A stretch of DNA of 5,342 nucleotides from Helicobacteraceae bacterium (GTDB lineage Bacteria > Campylobacterota > Campylobacteria > Campylobacterales > Sulfurimonadaceae), in contig JALUJE010000028.1 in the NCBI GenBank assembly GCA_027057185.1, positions 1 to 5,342 on the forward strand, read 5' to 3'. Below, in pieces: positions 1 to 5,342 of the stretch (its first letter is position 1; the number at the start of each line of letters is the position of its first letter). The notes below the pieces were generated by a model that saw only the letters and a program-made list of their open reading frames with translations, did no database searches and was not told where the DNA came from. The position numbers were made by a program, and so were the translations under genes.

Positions 1-59
1 CAAATATTGAAGCGATGACCTTTGCGCTTTACGATTTGGTAAAGCTGGCACGAGCATGA
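1..59 (+). CDS. obgE: C-terminal end of Obg-family GTPase (probable, partial)
   Basis: Only the last 18 codons are inside the window, read from position 3 and ending in a TGA at 57-59. The peptide is NIEAMTFALYDLVKLARA. This is too short to identify a family by itself. The call rests mainly on gene order: in Campylobacterota the GTPase gene obg lies directly upstream of proB. Obg is a ribosome-associated GTPase involved in late assembly of the large subunit. The stop codon overlaps the proB start by four bases (ATGA), so the two genes are probably translated in a coupled way. The open frame is seen directly; the name is inference from synteny. Confidence 0.6.
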   Translation, partial: NIEAMTFALYDLVKLARA

Positions 60-820
60 AGCGTTTAGTGCTGAAAGTTGGCAGCGCTGTGTTGACGGAG
101 CAGAATCGCATTGCCAAAGAGCGTATGCAGAATCTGGTCGATTTAATTTCCCAACTCACGCAGGAGTATGAGGTGATTCTTGTCTCTTCGGGTGCGGTCG
201 CCGCCGGATACACCAAATTAAAGTTGGACAAAAAAATTATTGCCAATAAACAGGCTCTGGCTGCCATAGGACAGCCATTATTAATGCGTCTGTATAAACA
301 GAAGTTAGAAAAACATGCTATATTGTCGGCACAGATACTGGTGACCGCCGCAAATTTTAAGACAAGTGAAGAGTCCGATCGGGTACGTAATACGGTTGAG
401 CCGTTATTGCGTCATGGTGTTATTCCCATTATTAATGAAAATGATGCGACAGCGACACAAGAGCTGGAACTAGGAGATAATGATCAACTTTCGGCATATG
501 CCGCCGTTGCCTTTAATGCCGACATGCTTGTCATTCTTTCTGATATTGATGCGTATTATGATAAAGATCCCAATCATCATGCAGATGCCACCATTAAATT
601 ACATGTTCATACTATTGACTCGGACGAACTCCATAAAGAGGTGACCCCAAACAATAGTTTTGCAACCGGTGGCATTGTTACGAAACTTAAGGCTGCTGCT
701 TACATGCTACGACATGACAAAGCGATGTACTTGGCAAGCGGATTCGATTTGAATGACGCTAAAGCTTTTTTGCTGCATAAAAATCATATCGGCGGTACGC
801 TGTTTTCAAAGGGTAAGTAA
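56..820 (+). CDS. proB: Glutamate 5-kinase, short form without PUA domain
   Basis: ProB phosphorylates L-glutamate with ATP to gamma-glutamyl phosphate, the first step of proline synthesis, in the cytoplasm. The 254 residues form one amino-acid-kinase domain. Visible motifs are the N-terminal LVLKVGSAVLT with Lys7, VSSGAVAAG at 43-51, PIINENDATAT at 124-134, LGDNDQLSA at 139-147, LSDIDAYYDKDP at 161-172 and ATGGIVTKLKAA at 203-214 with Lys210. These align with the substrate and ATP sites of E. coli ProB. The protein stops just after GGTLF (246-250), where the E. coli enzyme (about 367 residues) continues into a PUA domain, so that domain is absent. Since the frame ends cleanly and abuts fmt, this looks like a natural short form and not a truncation. 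No clear Shine-Dalgarno is visible; the start overlaps the upstream stop (ATGA), suggesting translational coupling. Confidence 0.96.
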   Translation: MKRLVLKVGSAVLTEQNRIAKERMQNLVDLISQLTQEYEVILVSSGAVAAGYTKLKLDKKIIANKQALAAIGQPLLMRLYKQKLEKHAILSAQILVTAANFKTSEESDRVRNTVEPLLRHGVIPIINENDATATQELELGDNDQLSAYAAVAFNADMLVILSDIDAYYDKDPNHHADATIKLHVHTIDSDELHKEVTPNNSFATGGIVTKLKAAAYMLRHDKAMYLASGFDLNDAKAFLLHKNHIGGTLFSKGK

Positions 821-1731
821 TGCCAAAAGTGATTTTTATGGGAACCCCCGATTATGCTGCAGAGATTTTAGCAACACTGATTACTGCTGATGATATTGAG
901 GTCGTGGCCGTTTATACGCAACCAGACAAACCGGTAGGTCGTAAGAGAATCATGACCCCTTCACCGGTGAAACTACTGGCACAAAAGCACCATATTGATC
1001 TGTATCAGCCCCAAAGTATTCGCGATGAGTCCGTTGTTATGAAACTACAAGATATTTTATGTGATATGATTATTGTTGCCGCTTACGGGCAGCTTCTCCC
1101 CAAAACCATTTTGGAATATGCCCCCTGCATCAATCTTCATGCATCGGTTTTACCACATTATCGTGGTGCAAGTCCCATTCAGCAATCTCTGCTCAATGGT
1201 GATCGTAGCAGTGGTGTGACAGCGATGCTTATGGATGAGGGAATGGATACGGGAGCCATTTTAAAAATTGCAGACGTTGATATTGCCAATGATGAGATGG
1301 CTGCTACACTATTTCATAGATTGACGCAAACTGCCTCACAGCTGACACTAGAGGTGTTACGAACGTTTCATACATTGACGCCAATATCTCAGGATGATAC
1401 ACAGGCAACCTATTGTAAAAAGATTACCAGATCTGATGGTGAAGTCTATTTTGATGATGCCCGGCACCTGTATAACAAGTATCGTGCTTATACTCCATGG
1501 CCGGGGCTATTTCTTTCGAGTGGGCTAAAGCTAAAAGTGATGAAACTGCATGAGACGACATCGAACAATCGTGCCGGAACGATTCTTAAAATAACGAAAG
1601 CATATGCCATTATTGGATGTGAACGGGGGAGTATTAAGCTCTTGCGTGTTCAACCGGCATCTAAAAAAGAGCTTTCAGTATATGACTACATTAACGGTAA
1701 GCGGTTGCGTGTTGAAGATACTTTGGCTTGA
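820..1731 (+). CDS. fmt: Methionyl-tRNA formyltransferase
   Basis: Fmt transfers a formyl group from 10-formyltetrahydrofolate to the amino group of initiator Met-tRNA, which allows bacterial translation initiation. The 303 residues are near the usual length of about 310. The N-terminal Rossmann-like domain starts with VIFMGTPDYAAEIL. The substrate-recognition loop PDKPVGRKRIMTPSPVK lies at 35-51. The catalytic triad of the family is present as Asn105 and His107 in INLHASVLPHYRGASPI (104-120) and Asp143 in MDEGMDTG (138-145). The C-terminal OB-like tRNA-binding domain includes YTPWPGLF (224-231). The ATG shares one base with the proB stop (TAATG), and a weak AAAGGG lies upstream, so translation is probably coupled. 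The last roughly 20 bases also encode the start of birA in another frame. Nothing is missing or broken. Confidence 0.97.
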   Translation: MPKVIFMGTPDYAAEILATLITADDIEVVAVYTQPDKPVGRKRIMTPSPVKLLAQKHHIDLYQPQSIRDESVVMKLQDILCDMIIVAAYGQLLPKTILEYAPCINLHASVLPHYRGASPIQQSLLNGDRSSGVTAMLMDEGMDTGAILKIADVDIANDEMAATLFHRLTQTASQLTLEVLRTFHTLTPISQDDTQATYCKKITRSDGEVYFDDARHLYNKYRAYTPWPGLFLSSGLKLKVMKLHETTSNNRAGTILKITKAYAIIGCERGSIKLLRVQPASKKELSVYDYINGKRLRVEDTLA

Positions 1732-2347
1732 ACGTGTTGATTCAACACAAACGTATTTGCTACAGGGATTGAAAGCAGATCGACTGCATGCACCCATTGC
1801 CGTCGTCGCGTCGGAGCAGACAGAGGGTCGTGGCAGTCGGAACAATCATTGGATCAGTCTCAAAGGCAATCTTTTTTTTTCATTTGCCCTAGCACGAAAT
1901 ACCCTTCCTGATGATCTGAAACTTGAATCAAGTTCTATCTATTTTTCGATGCTTTTTAAGGAGATATTGGCAGCACGAGGTTCTGCTGTATGGCTCAAAT
2001 GGCCGAACGATTTTTATGTGGGTAATCAAAAAATTGGAGGAACCATCACGACATTGTATGAGGATATTGTCATTTGTGGCATGGGTGTAAATATGATATC
2101 GGCACCGCAAAAATTTAAAACGCTTGATGTTTCTATTGAAATTAGTGATATATTGACACAATATTTTAAGTTGTTGAAAAGTTCTCTCTCATGGAAGCAA
2201 ATTTTTAGTAAGTTTGAGTTAGAATTTTACAAAAGTCGAAAGTTTTTTACCCACACAAAGAGTGGAGAAATTTCACTTCAGGAAGTGGTACTGCAATATG
2301 ATGGTTCGGTGGAGTATAATGGTGAAAAGGTATACAGTCTAAGATGA
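1712..2347 (+). CDS. birA: Biotin--[biotin carboxyl-carrier] protein ligase, no HTH domain
   Basis: BirA activates biotin with ATP to biotinyl-5'-AMP and attaches it to a lysine of biotin-dependent carboxylases such as AccB. From the TTG at 1712 the protein has 211 residues and starts MKILWLERVDSTQTYL. Motifs are DSTQ (10-13), the biotinyl-AMP loop EGRGSRNNHW (38-47), LKWPND (95-100) and KIGG with Lys107, which matches Lys183 of E. coli BirA. A small C-terminal domain ends in DGSVEYNGEKVYSLR. The N-terminal DNA-binding domain of E. coli BirA is absent, so this is a ligase only, not a repressor. The start is uncertain. An ATG at 1604 would add 36 residues unlike the family, and ATG 1682 or GTG 1709 are alternatives. 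I chose TTG 1712 because the core fold begins there, with a weak GGTAAG (1696-1701) upstream. It overlaps the fmt end by 20 bases and parA by four. Confidence 0.93.
   Translation: MKILWLERVDSTQTYLLQGLKADRLHAPIAVVASEQTEGRGSRNNHWISLKGNLFFSFALARNTLPDDLKLESSSIYFSMLFKEILAARGSAVWLKWPNDFYVGNQKIGGTITTLYEDIVICGMGVNMISAPQKFKTLDVSIEISDILTQYFKLLKSSLSWKQIFSKFELEFYKSRKFFTHTKSGEISLQEVVLQYDGSVEYNGEKVYSLR
1872..1880 (+). repeat. Nine-T homopolymer inside birA
   Basis: Nine consecutive T bases lie within birA, covering the codons for Leu54-Phe55-Phe56 and the first base of Ser57 of the TTG-start protein. The frame is intact as given. Such a tract can slip in replication or transcription, and also attracts sequencing indels. 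One base more or less would truncate BirA early. Confidence 0.9.
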
Positions 2348-3126
2348 GTGAAGTCATAGTCATAGCCAATCAAAAGGGGGGTGTCGGTAAAACGACGACT
2401 GCCGTGAACCTTGCTGCATCGCTTGCCGTTGCGGAGAAAAAGGTATTGCTTATTGATGCCGATCCCCAGGCGAATGCAACAACATCGTTGGGATACTCCC
2501 GTAATGATTATGAACACAATATCTATCATGTTCTTATTGGAGCGTCGAAAATTAAGGAGACGATTTTAAAGACGTCGTTACCTTCTCTTAATCTTGTTCC
2601 TTCCAACATTGGTGTGGTTGGTCTGGAAAAAGAGTATTACGACGCCGAAAATTCAAAAGGTCGGGAGTTGATTTTAAAGCGTGCTATTGCACAGGTAAAA
2701 AAAGAGTATGATTATATTATTATTGATTCTCCTCCGGCATTAGGTCCCATGACGATTAATGCTCTTTCTGCTTCCAATTCAGTCATTATCCCGATTCAGT
2801 GCGAATTTTTTGCTTTAGAGGGGTTGGCGCAGCTCCTCAATACGGTGCGCTTAATTCGTAAAACCATCAACCCGAAACTGGAGATTAAAGGCTTCCTACC
2901 AACGATGTACAGTTCACAAAATAATCTCTCCAAGCAGGTATTTGCCGATCTGTCCCAACATTTTGAGTCTAAGCTGTTTAAAGATACTAAAGATGACTTT
3001 ATTGTCATCCCTAGAAATGTAAAACTGGCAGAAAGTCCGAGCTTTGGAAAACCGGTTATTCTGTATGATGTGAAATCACGCGGCTCCATTGCCTATCAAA
3101 ATCTGGCTCAGGCGATTATTGCGTAA
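2344..3126 (+). CDS. parA: Chromosome-partitioning ATPase ParA/Soj
   Basis: ParA is an ATP-dependent, non-specific DNA-binding protein that moves ParB-parS complexes and so segregates newly replicated origins. The 260 residues match the short chromosomal Soj type, with no N-terminal HTH as found in plasmid P1-type ParA. The deviant Walker A motif KGGVGKTTT is at 11-19, with signature Lys11 and Lys16. The A' motif DADPQAN is at 38-44 and Walker B IIIDSPPALG is at 125-134 with Asp128. The conserved IPRNVKLAESPSFGKP (222-237) includes basic residues which in Soj-like proteins contribute to DNA binding. The ATG overlaps the birA stop by four bases (ATGA) and the stop overlaps the parB ATG by one, so ParA and ParB are probably made in a fixed ratio. 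No good Shine-Dalgarno is close to the start. Confidence 0.97.
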   Translation: MSEVIVIANQKGGVGKTTTAVNLAASLAVAEKKVLLIDADPQANATTSLGYSRNDYEHNIYHVLIGASKIKETILKTSLPSLNLVPSNIGVVGLEKEYYDAENSKGRELILKRAIAQVKKEYDYIIIDSPPALGPMTINALSASNSVIIPIQCEFFALEGLAQLLNTVRLIRKTINPKLEIKGFLPTMYSSQNNLSKQVFADLSQHFESKLFKDTKDDFIVIPRNVKLAESPSFGKPVILYDVKSRGSIAYQNLAQAIIA

Positions 3127-3968
3127 TGGCAAAAGAGGCATTAGGTAGAGGTCTGGGAGCACTCCTGGGCGAAATGAGTGAGGCTTACGATAATGAAGTT
3201 CCCGATCGTGGTGATGTACTTGAAATTCCGCTGAAGCAGATTCGTCCCAATCCCTACCAGCCACGAAAAACATTTGATGAAAAATCACTTCAAGAGTTGG
3301 GAGAATCTATTAAGCGACACGGACTATTGCAGCCGATTGTCGTTGTTGAAGATGAGGTTGACGGCTATATTTTAGTAGCAGGAGAGCGTCGTCTTCGTGC
3401 TTCCAAAATGGCAAAGCTCAAAACTATTAAAGCGATTGTCGTCAAAATTGATGAAGAGCAGATGCGTCAACATGCACTCATAGAAAACATACAGCGTGAT
3501 GAACTCAATGCCATAGAACTTGCTGATGCATATCATGAGTTAATTCAGGTTCATAGAATAACACATGATGAACTGGCCGCCATGGTCAATAAAAGTCGTA
3601 CTCATGTTACTAATGCTTTACGACTGCTTCAGTTATCAAAAAAAGCGCAAAAGGCACTAGTAGACGGAAAGATTAGTGCCGGTCATGCAAAAGTGCTTGT
3701 ACCGCTTGATGAGAAAGAACAGGTGCTTATGGTTGACTCCATTATTGGACAGAAATTAAGCGTTCGTGACTTGGAGCATTTGCTCAAAAATGCTCGCAAT
3801 ATTAAAAAAAGTGAAACAACGTCTAGTGTTGATAAGATATTGGATTTTACTGCTCTTGAAGAGAGACTCAGAGCGTTAAATATCAGATTTACATGTAAAT
3901 CTGATAAAATGACGTTGACATTTCATTCTGATGATGAAATTGCTGCTTTTCTTAATAAACTGAACTAA
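3126..3968 (+). CDS. parB: Chromosome-partitioning protein ParB/Spo0J
   Basis: ParB binds parS sites near the origin, spreads as a CTP-dependent DNA clamp and stimulates ParA. The 280 residues show the whole family layout. The N-terminal ParA-activating peptide is ALGRGLGALLGE (5-16). The CTPase core has NPYQPRKTF (42-50), GERRLRA (86-92) and ENIQRDELNAIE (120-131). The helix-turn-helix region ITHDELAAMVNKSRTHV (145-161) is followed by LRLLQLS and ISAGHAKVL (183-191). A linker and a C-terminal dimerisation domain (about 238-280) finish the protein. Its start shares one base with the parA stop (TAATG). The codons for residues 252-261 are written in a perfect 26-bp palindrome, described separately. 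The classical 16-bp parS (TGTTTCACGTGAAACA) was not found in the window; only a half-site, GTGAAACA, is seen at 3811-3818. Confidence 0.97.
   Translation: MAKEALGRGLGALLGEMSEAYDNEVPDRGDVLEIPLKQIRPNPYQPRKTFDEKSLQELGESIKRHGLLQPIVVVEDEVDGYILVAGERRLRASKMAKLKTIKAIVVKIDEEQMRQHALIENIQRDELNAIELADAYHELIQVHRITHDELAAMVNKSRTHVTNALRLLQLSKKAQKALVDGKISAGHAKVLVPLDEKEQVLMVDSIIGQKLSVRDLEHLLKNARNIKKSETTSSVDKILDFTALEERLRALNIRFTCKSDKMTLTFHSDDEIAAFLNKLN
3881..3906. repeat. Perfect 26-bp palindrome within the 3' end of parB
   Basis: The left arm TATCAGATTTACA (3881-3893) is followed with no spacer by its exact reverse complement (3894-3906), centred on ACATGT. It lies in the codons for Asn252-Lys261 of ParB and 62 bases before the parB stop. 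As RNA it could fold an 11-bp stem with a CAUG loop, but no U-run follows on either strand, so it is not a typical intrinsic terminator. As DNA it could bind a dimeric protein. It resembles parS only partly: after allowing a 2-bp insertion at the centre, 5 of 8 bases per arm agree. Its function is unknown. Confidence 0.9.
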
Positions 3969-4009
3969 AACTTTTTCTTACTTTAACTATATCTTCACTT
4001 TATTAATTG

Positions 4010-4015
4010 TATAAT
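4010..4015 (+). promoter_or_regulatory. Candidate -10 box of the atp operon promoter
   Basis: A perfect TATAAT sits in the 69-base gap between parB and atpF', the only sizeable gap in the window. No TTGACA-like -35 box lies at the usual distance (CTATAT is there). The stretch upstream, 3970-4008, is strongly T-rich with runs of T. Vegetative promoters in Campylobacter and Helicobacter are known to have a strong -10 box, periodic T-rich upstream DNA and little or no -35 box, which fits. A start near 4021-4023 would leave a leader of about 15 bases containing only the ribosome binding site. This is a prediction from sequence. Confidence 0.6.
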
Positions 4016-4027
4016 CCCGTAACTTTT

Positions 4028-4037
4028 AGGAGGTGAT
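4028..4037 (+). promoter_or_regulatory. Very strong Shine-Dalgarno for atpF'
   Basis: AGGAGGTGAT is a ten-base perfect complement of the usual 3' end of 16S rRNA and directly precedes the ATG at 4038. It is by far the strongest ribosome binding site in the window. The genes of the upstream operon rely mostly on overlaps. It fits a highly expressed operon opening here. Confidence 0.85.
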
Positions 4038-4460
4038 ATGTTAGATATAAGTCCAATACTGCTCGCAGTCACGATCGTTGTCTTTCTTATTCTTATCGCC
4101 GTTCTGAACAGTTGGCTTTACAGACCACTTTTTGCTTATATGGAAAAACGTGATGCAGATATCAAAAATGACCTCAATGAAGCAGGGTCTACCGATGATG
4201 AAGTTGCAGCACTCAAAGCCGAAGCACAAGGTATTATAGATGAAGCTAAACGTGCAGTTTCGGAGTTAAGAGAAAAAGTTATAGCAGATGCAAGAGAGCT
4301 TGCCAATAGTAAAATTGATGCAAAACGGGCAGAATTAGCCGGTCAATACAGTGAGTTTGAAACGTCATTGAATGAAGAGCGCAAACAGATTAAAGTAGCG
4401 TTGCTTTCACAAGTGCCGTTATACAAAGAAGCTGTTAAAGCTAAATTCTCTCAAATATAA
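4038..4460 (+). CDS. atpF': F-type ATP synthase Fo subunit b'
   Basis: Subunit b' pairs with b to form the peripheral stalk that holds the F1 head still against the rotating c-ring; the N-terminus is in the inner membrane and the rest reaches into the cytoplasm. The 140 residues begin with one hydrophobic membrane helix (about 6-27, ISPILLAVTIVVFLILIAVL). The segment LYRPLFAYMEKRDADI follows, resembling the membrane exit of b-type subunits. A long charged helix (about 36-120) suggests coiled-coil pairing with b. Sequence in this family is poorly conserved, so the call rests on architecture and on position before atpF and atpH. It is the first gene after the TATAAT box and a ten-base Shine-Dalgarno, and ends six bases before atpF. 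Confidence 0.9.
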   Translation: MLDISPILLAVTIVVFLILIAVLNSWLYRPLFAYMEKRDADIKNDLNEAGSTDDEVAALKAEAQGIIDEAKRAVSELREKVIADARELANSKIDAKRAELAGQYSEFETSLNEERKQIKVALLSQVPLYKEAVKAKFSQI

Positions 4461-4464
4461 GGAG
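4459..4464 (+). promoter_or_regulatory. Shine-Dalgarno of atpF, leaves the start open
   Basis: AAGGAG overlaps the atpF' stop TAA (4458-4460). It lies only two bases before the ATG at 4467 but five before the GTG at 4470. Spacing alone favours GTG 4470, whereas ATG is the stronger start codon. The two proteins differ by a single N-terminal residue, so function is not affected. Confidence 0.65.
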
Positions 4465-4466
4465 TT

Positions 4467-4985
4467 ATGGTGCTTAAAACAGGTATAACATTACTTATGA
4501 TGACGGGGTATGCCGTGGCATCGACGGGTGCAGGTGAGGGCGGAACGGATATTGTTGAACGTACAATAAACTTTCTGATTTTTGCCGGAATTCTTTACTA
4601 CTTGCTGGCAGAACCCGTTAAAGGGTTTTTTACCGGAAGAACGGCAGGCATTGCGGCAGATCTTGAAAAGGTTCAGGAAAAATTGCGTGACTCAAAAGCA
4701 GCAAAAGAGGCGGCTTTGGCTGACGTTGAGGAGGCACACAAATTTTCAACGCAATTACATGAGAATGCTAAAAAAGAGAATGCTATAATTAAAGATAAAA
4801 TCATGGCGCAGTGTGAGAGTGATATTGAAAATATCATCAGGCAGCATGAGTCGTTAATGGACTTGGAACAACGTAAAATGGTGCGTGACACGGTTAGTGA
4901 CATTATGGGTGAGCTCTTGAGTGAAGAGAGCGCCGGTTTCGATAAAGAGATGATGGCAAAAATTATTATGAAAAAGGTGGCGTAA
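4467..4985 (+). CDS. atpF: F-type ATP synthase Fo subunit b, with signal-like N-terminus
   Basis: Subunit b is the second arm of the peripheral stalk and would pair with the b' encoded just upstream. The 172 residues start with a signal-peptide-like segment: Lys4, a hydrophobic stretch to about 16, then AVA-S (16-19), a possible signal peptidase site. A Gly-rich linker (GAGEGG) follows, then a membrane helix at about 33-48 (TINFLIFAGILYYLLAEP). The remainder is a charged helix with coiled-coil character, including VQEKLRDSKAAKEAALADVE. Most bacterial b subunits have no extra hydrophobic N-terminus; in Campylobacterota this form is usual as far as I recall. If cleaved, the mature N-terminus would be periplasmic. 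The start may be ATG 4467 or GTG 4470. Its stop is immediately followed by the atpH ATG. Confidence 0.93.
   Translation: MVLKTGITLLMMTGYAVASTGAGEGGTDIVERTINFLIFAGILYYLLAEPVKGFFTGRTAGIAADLEKVQEKLRDSKAAKEAALADVEEAHKFSTQLHENAKKENAIIKDKIMAQCESDIENIIRQHESLMDLEQRKMVRDTVSDIMGELLSEESAGFDKEMMAKIIMKKVA
4973..4980 (+). promoter_or_regulatory. Shine-Dalgarno of atpH
   Basis: AAAGGTGG lies inside the last codons of atpF, five bases before the ATG at 4986. The spacing is good and supports this start for a gene that follows atpF with no gap. Confidence 0.6.
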
Positions 4986-5342
4986 ATGGAAGAGTTAATT
5001 GCCAGACGCTATGTCAAAGCCTTAAAGGGAACATTGAAACCTAAAGAAGTTGGTGTTGTGAATGATCTCTTTAACATACTTGCATCCGAATTTGATAATG
5101 AAAAATTTTTACATGTATTTCAGAGCCGTGATGTCTCTAATGCACAAAAACAAAAGCTATTGCTAAGCATTGTAAAAAGTATCAAAAGTACTAAAATCAA
5201 TAACTTTATGAAACTTTTGGTAGAAAATGGACGGATCGATATCATTCCTGCAATCTCTTCTGAATTACGTAAAGAGGTTGCTCGTATGAATAAAAGCTAT
5301 AGTGGAAAAATTTATAGTGATCAATATCACTATCACTATAAA
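4986..5342 (+). CDS. atpH: F-type ATP synthase F1 subunit delta (3' end outside window)
   Basis: Subunit delta sits on top of the F1 head and connects it to the b/b' stalk. The frame starts MEELIARRYVKALKG and stays open for 119 codons to the last base; full-length members are about 175-180 residues, so roughly two thirds is seen. The N-terminal ARRYVKAL signature, the helical pattern typical of the N-terminal six-helix bundle, and LVENGRIDIIPAISSEL (78-94) followed by ELRKEVARMNKSYSGKIYS fit OSCP/delta proteins. The ATG directly follows the atpF stop with no spacer. The last eight residues, DQYHYHYK, are low in complexity and are encoded inside an inverted repeat ending at the window edge, so they may be unreliable. 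In related genomes atpA, atpG, atpD and atpC follow. Confidence 0.93.
   Translation, partial: MEELIARRYVKALKGTLKPKEVGVVNDLFNILASEFDNEKFLHVFQSRDVSNAQKQKLLLSIVKSIKSTKINNFMKLLVENGRIDIIPAISSELRKEVARMNKSYSGKIYSDQYHYHYK
5311..5342. repeat. 11-bp inverted repeat reaching the window edge
   Basis: TTTATAGTGAT (5311-5321) and its exact reverse complement ATCACTATAAA (5332-5342) flank a ten-base spacer. The right arm also contains a tandem CACTAT pair with the spacer (5328-5339). The repeat ends on the final base, so it could extend further. It lies in the atpH reading frame. It may be real coding sequence or a fold-back at a contig end. Confidence 0.75.

Noticed and set aside
1734..1748. Inverted repeat GTGTTGA-T-TCAACAC just after the fmt stop, a possible parS or operator.
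   Set aside because: Seven-base arms with a one-base spacer are expected by chance about once in several such windows. It lies in birA coding sequence (RVDSTQ codons), and it does not match the parS consensus.
2315..2320. TATAAT shortly before parA, a possible internal promoter.
   Set aside because: Several TATAAT matches are expected by chance in this base composition; there is no extended -10, no -35 and no strong ribosome binding site next to parA.
2372..2381. A4G6 run in the Walker A codons of parA, as a slippery or phase-variable site.
   Set aside because: The G-run is shorter than the known phase-variable tracts, and the codons are dictated by the conserved KGG motif.
3811..3818. GTGAAACA, the right half of the classical parS, inside parB.
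   Set aside because: The left half is replaced by a run of A; a single 8-bp half-site is not meaningful evidence for ParB binding.
4610..4631. Terminator-like hairpin (AGAACCC / GGGTTTT with a six-base loop, then more T) inside atpF.
   Set aside because: The stem is short, includes a G-U pair, has a T-run of only six bases shared with the stem, and lies in the middle of a conserved gene where termination would cut the operon.
4781..4789. TGCTATAAT, a perfect extended -10 box inside atpF, about 200 bases before atpH.
   Set aside because: A match like this is not surprising by chance in AT-rich coding sequence, and atpH already follows atpF with its own Shine-Dalgarno and no gap.
5107..5122. 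Second ACATGT-centred sequence in atpH resembling the parB palindrome.
   Set aside because: Only the central eight bases (TACATGTA) are palindromic; the outer arms do not match, so it is not a second copy.

Overview
The window looks like an ordinary chromosomal segment of a Campylobacterota (former Epsilonproteobacteria) genome. All genes are on the + strand and the DNA is moderately AT-rich. The gene order is obgE end, proB, fmt, birA, parA, parB, a b'-type atpF', atpF, atpH. As I recall it, this is the order in Campylobacter and related free-living genera such as Sulfurimonas and Sulfurovum. The genus is inference; I could not run a search. Supporting details are the ProB without a PUA domain, the BirA without a DNA-binding domain, and the split b'/b ATP synthase stalk with a signal-peptide-like start on b.

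Layout: positions 1-59 hold the last 18 codons of a gene that is probably obgE. Positions 56-3968 form a tightly packed operon: proB (proline synthesis), fmt (initiator tRNA formylation), birA (biotin ligase), then parA and parB (chromosome segregation). Each gene overlaps the next (4, 1, about 20, 4 and 1 bases), so translation is probably coupled. A 69-base gap (3969-4037) is the only real intergenic space. It is T-rich and carries a TATAAT box and a very strong Shine-Dalgarno sequence. The ATP synthase operon starts there: atpF' (4038-4460), atpF (4467-4985) and a 5'-partial-length atpH (4986 to the window edge, reading frame still open).

How the genes fit together: the first operon mixes housekeeping functions with the segregation pair ParA/ParB. 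ParA has the deviant Walker ATPase motif. ParB has the N-terminal ParA-activating motif, the CTP-binding GERR motif and a helix-turn-helix. The second operon encodes the peripheral stalk (b', b, delta) that connects the membrane Fo rotor to the F1 head.

I see no tRNA, rRNA, CRISPR array or insertion sequence, and no new system. The most unusual signal is a perfect 26-bp palindrome inside the 3' end of parB (3881-3906), long enough to be unlikely by chance and a possible ParB-binding or regulatory site. An 11-bp inverted repeat that ends exactly on the last base of the window (5311-5342) may be a contig-end artefact. A run of nine T within birA may be prone to slippage.
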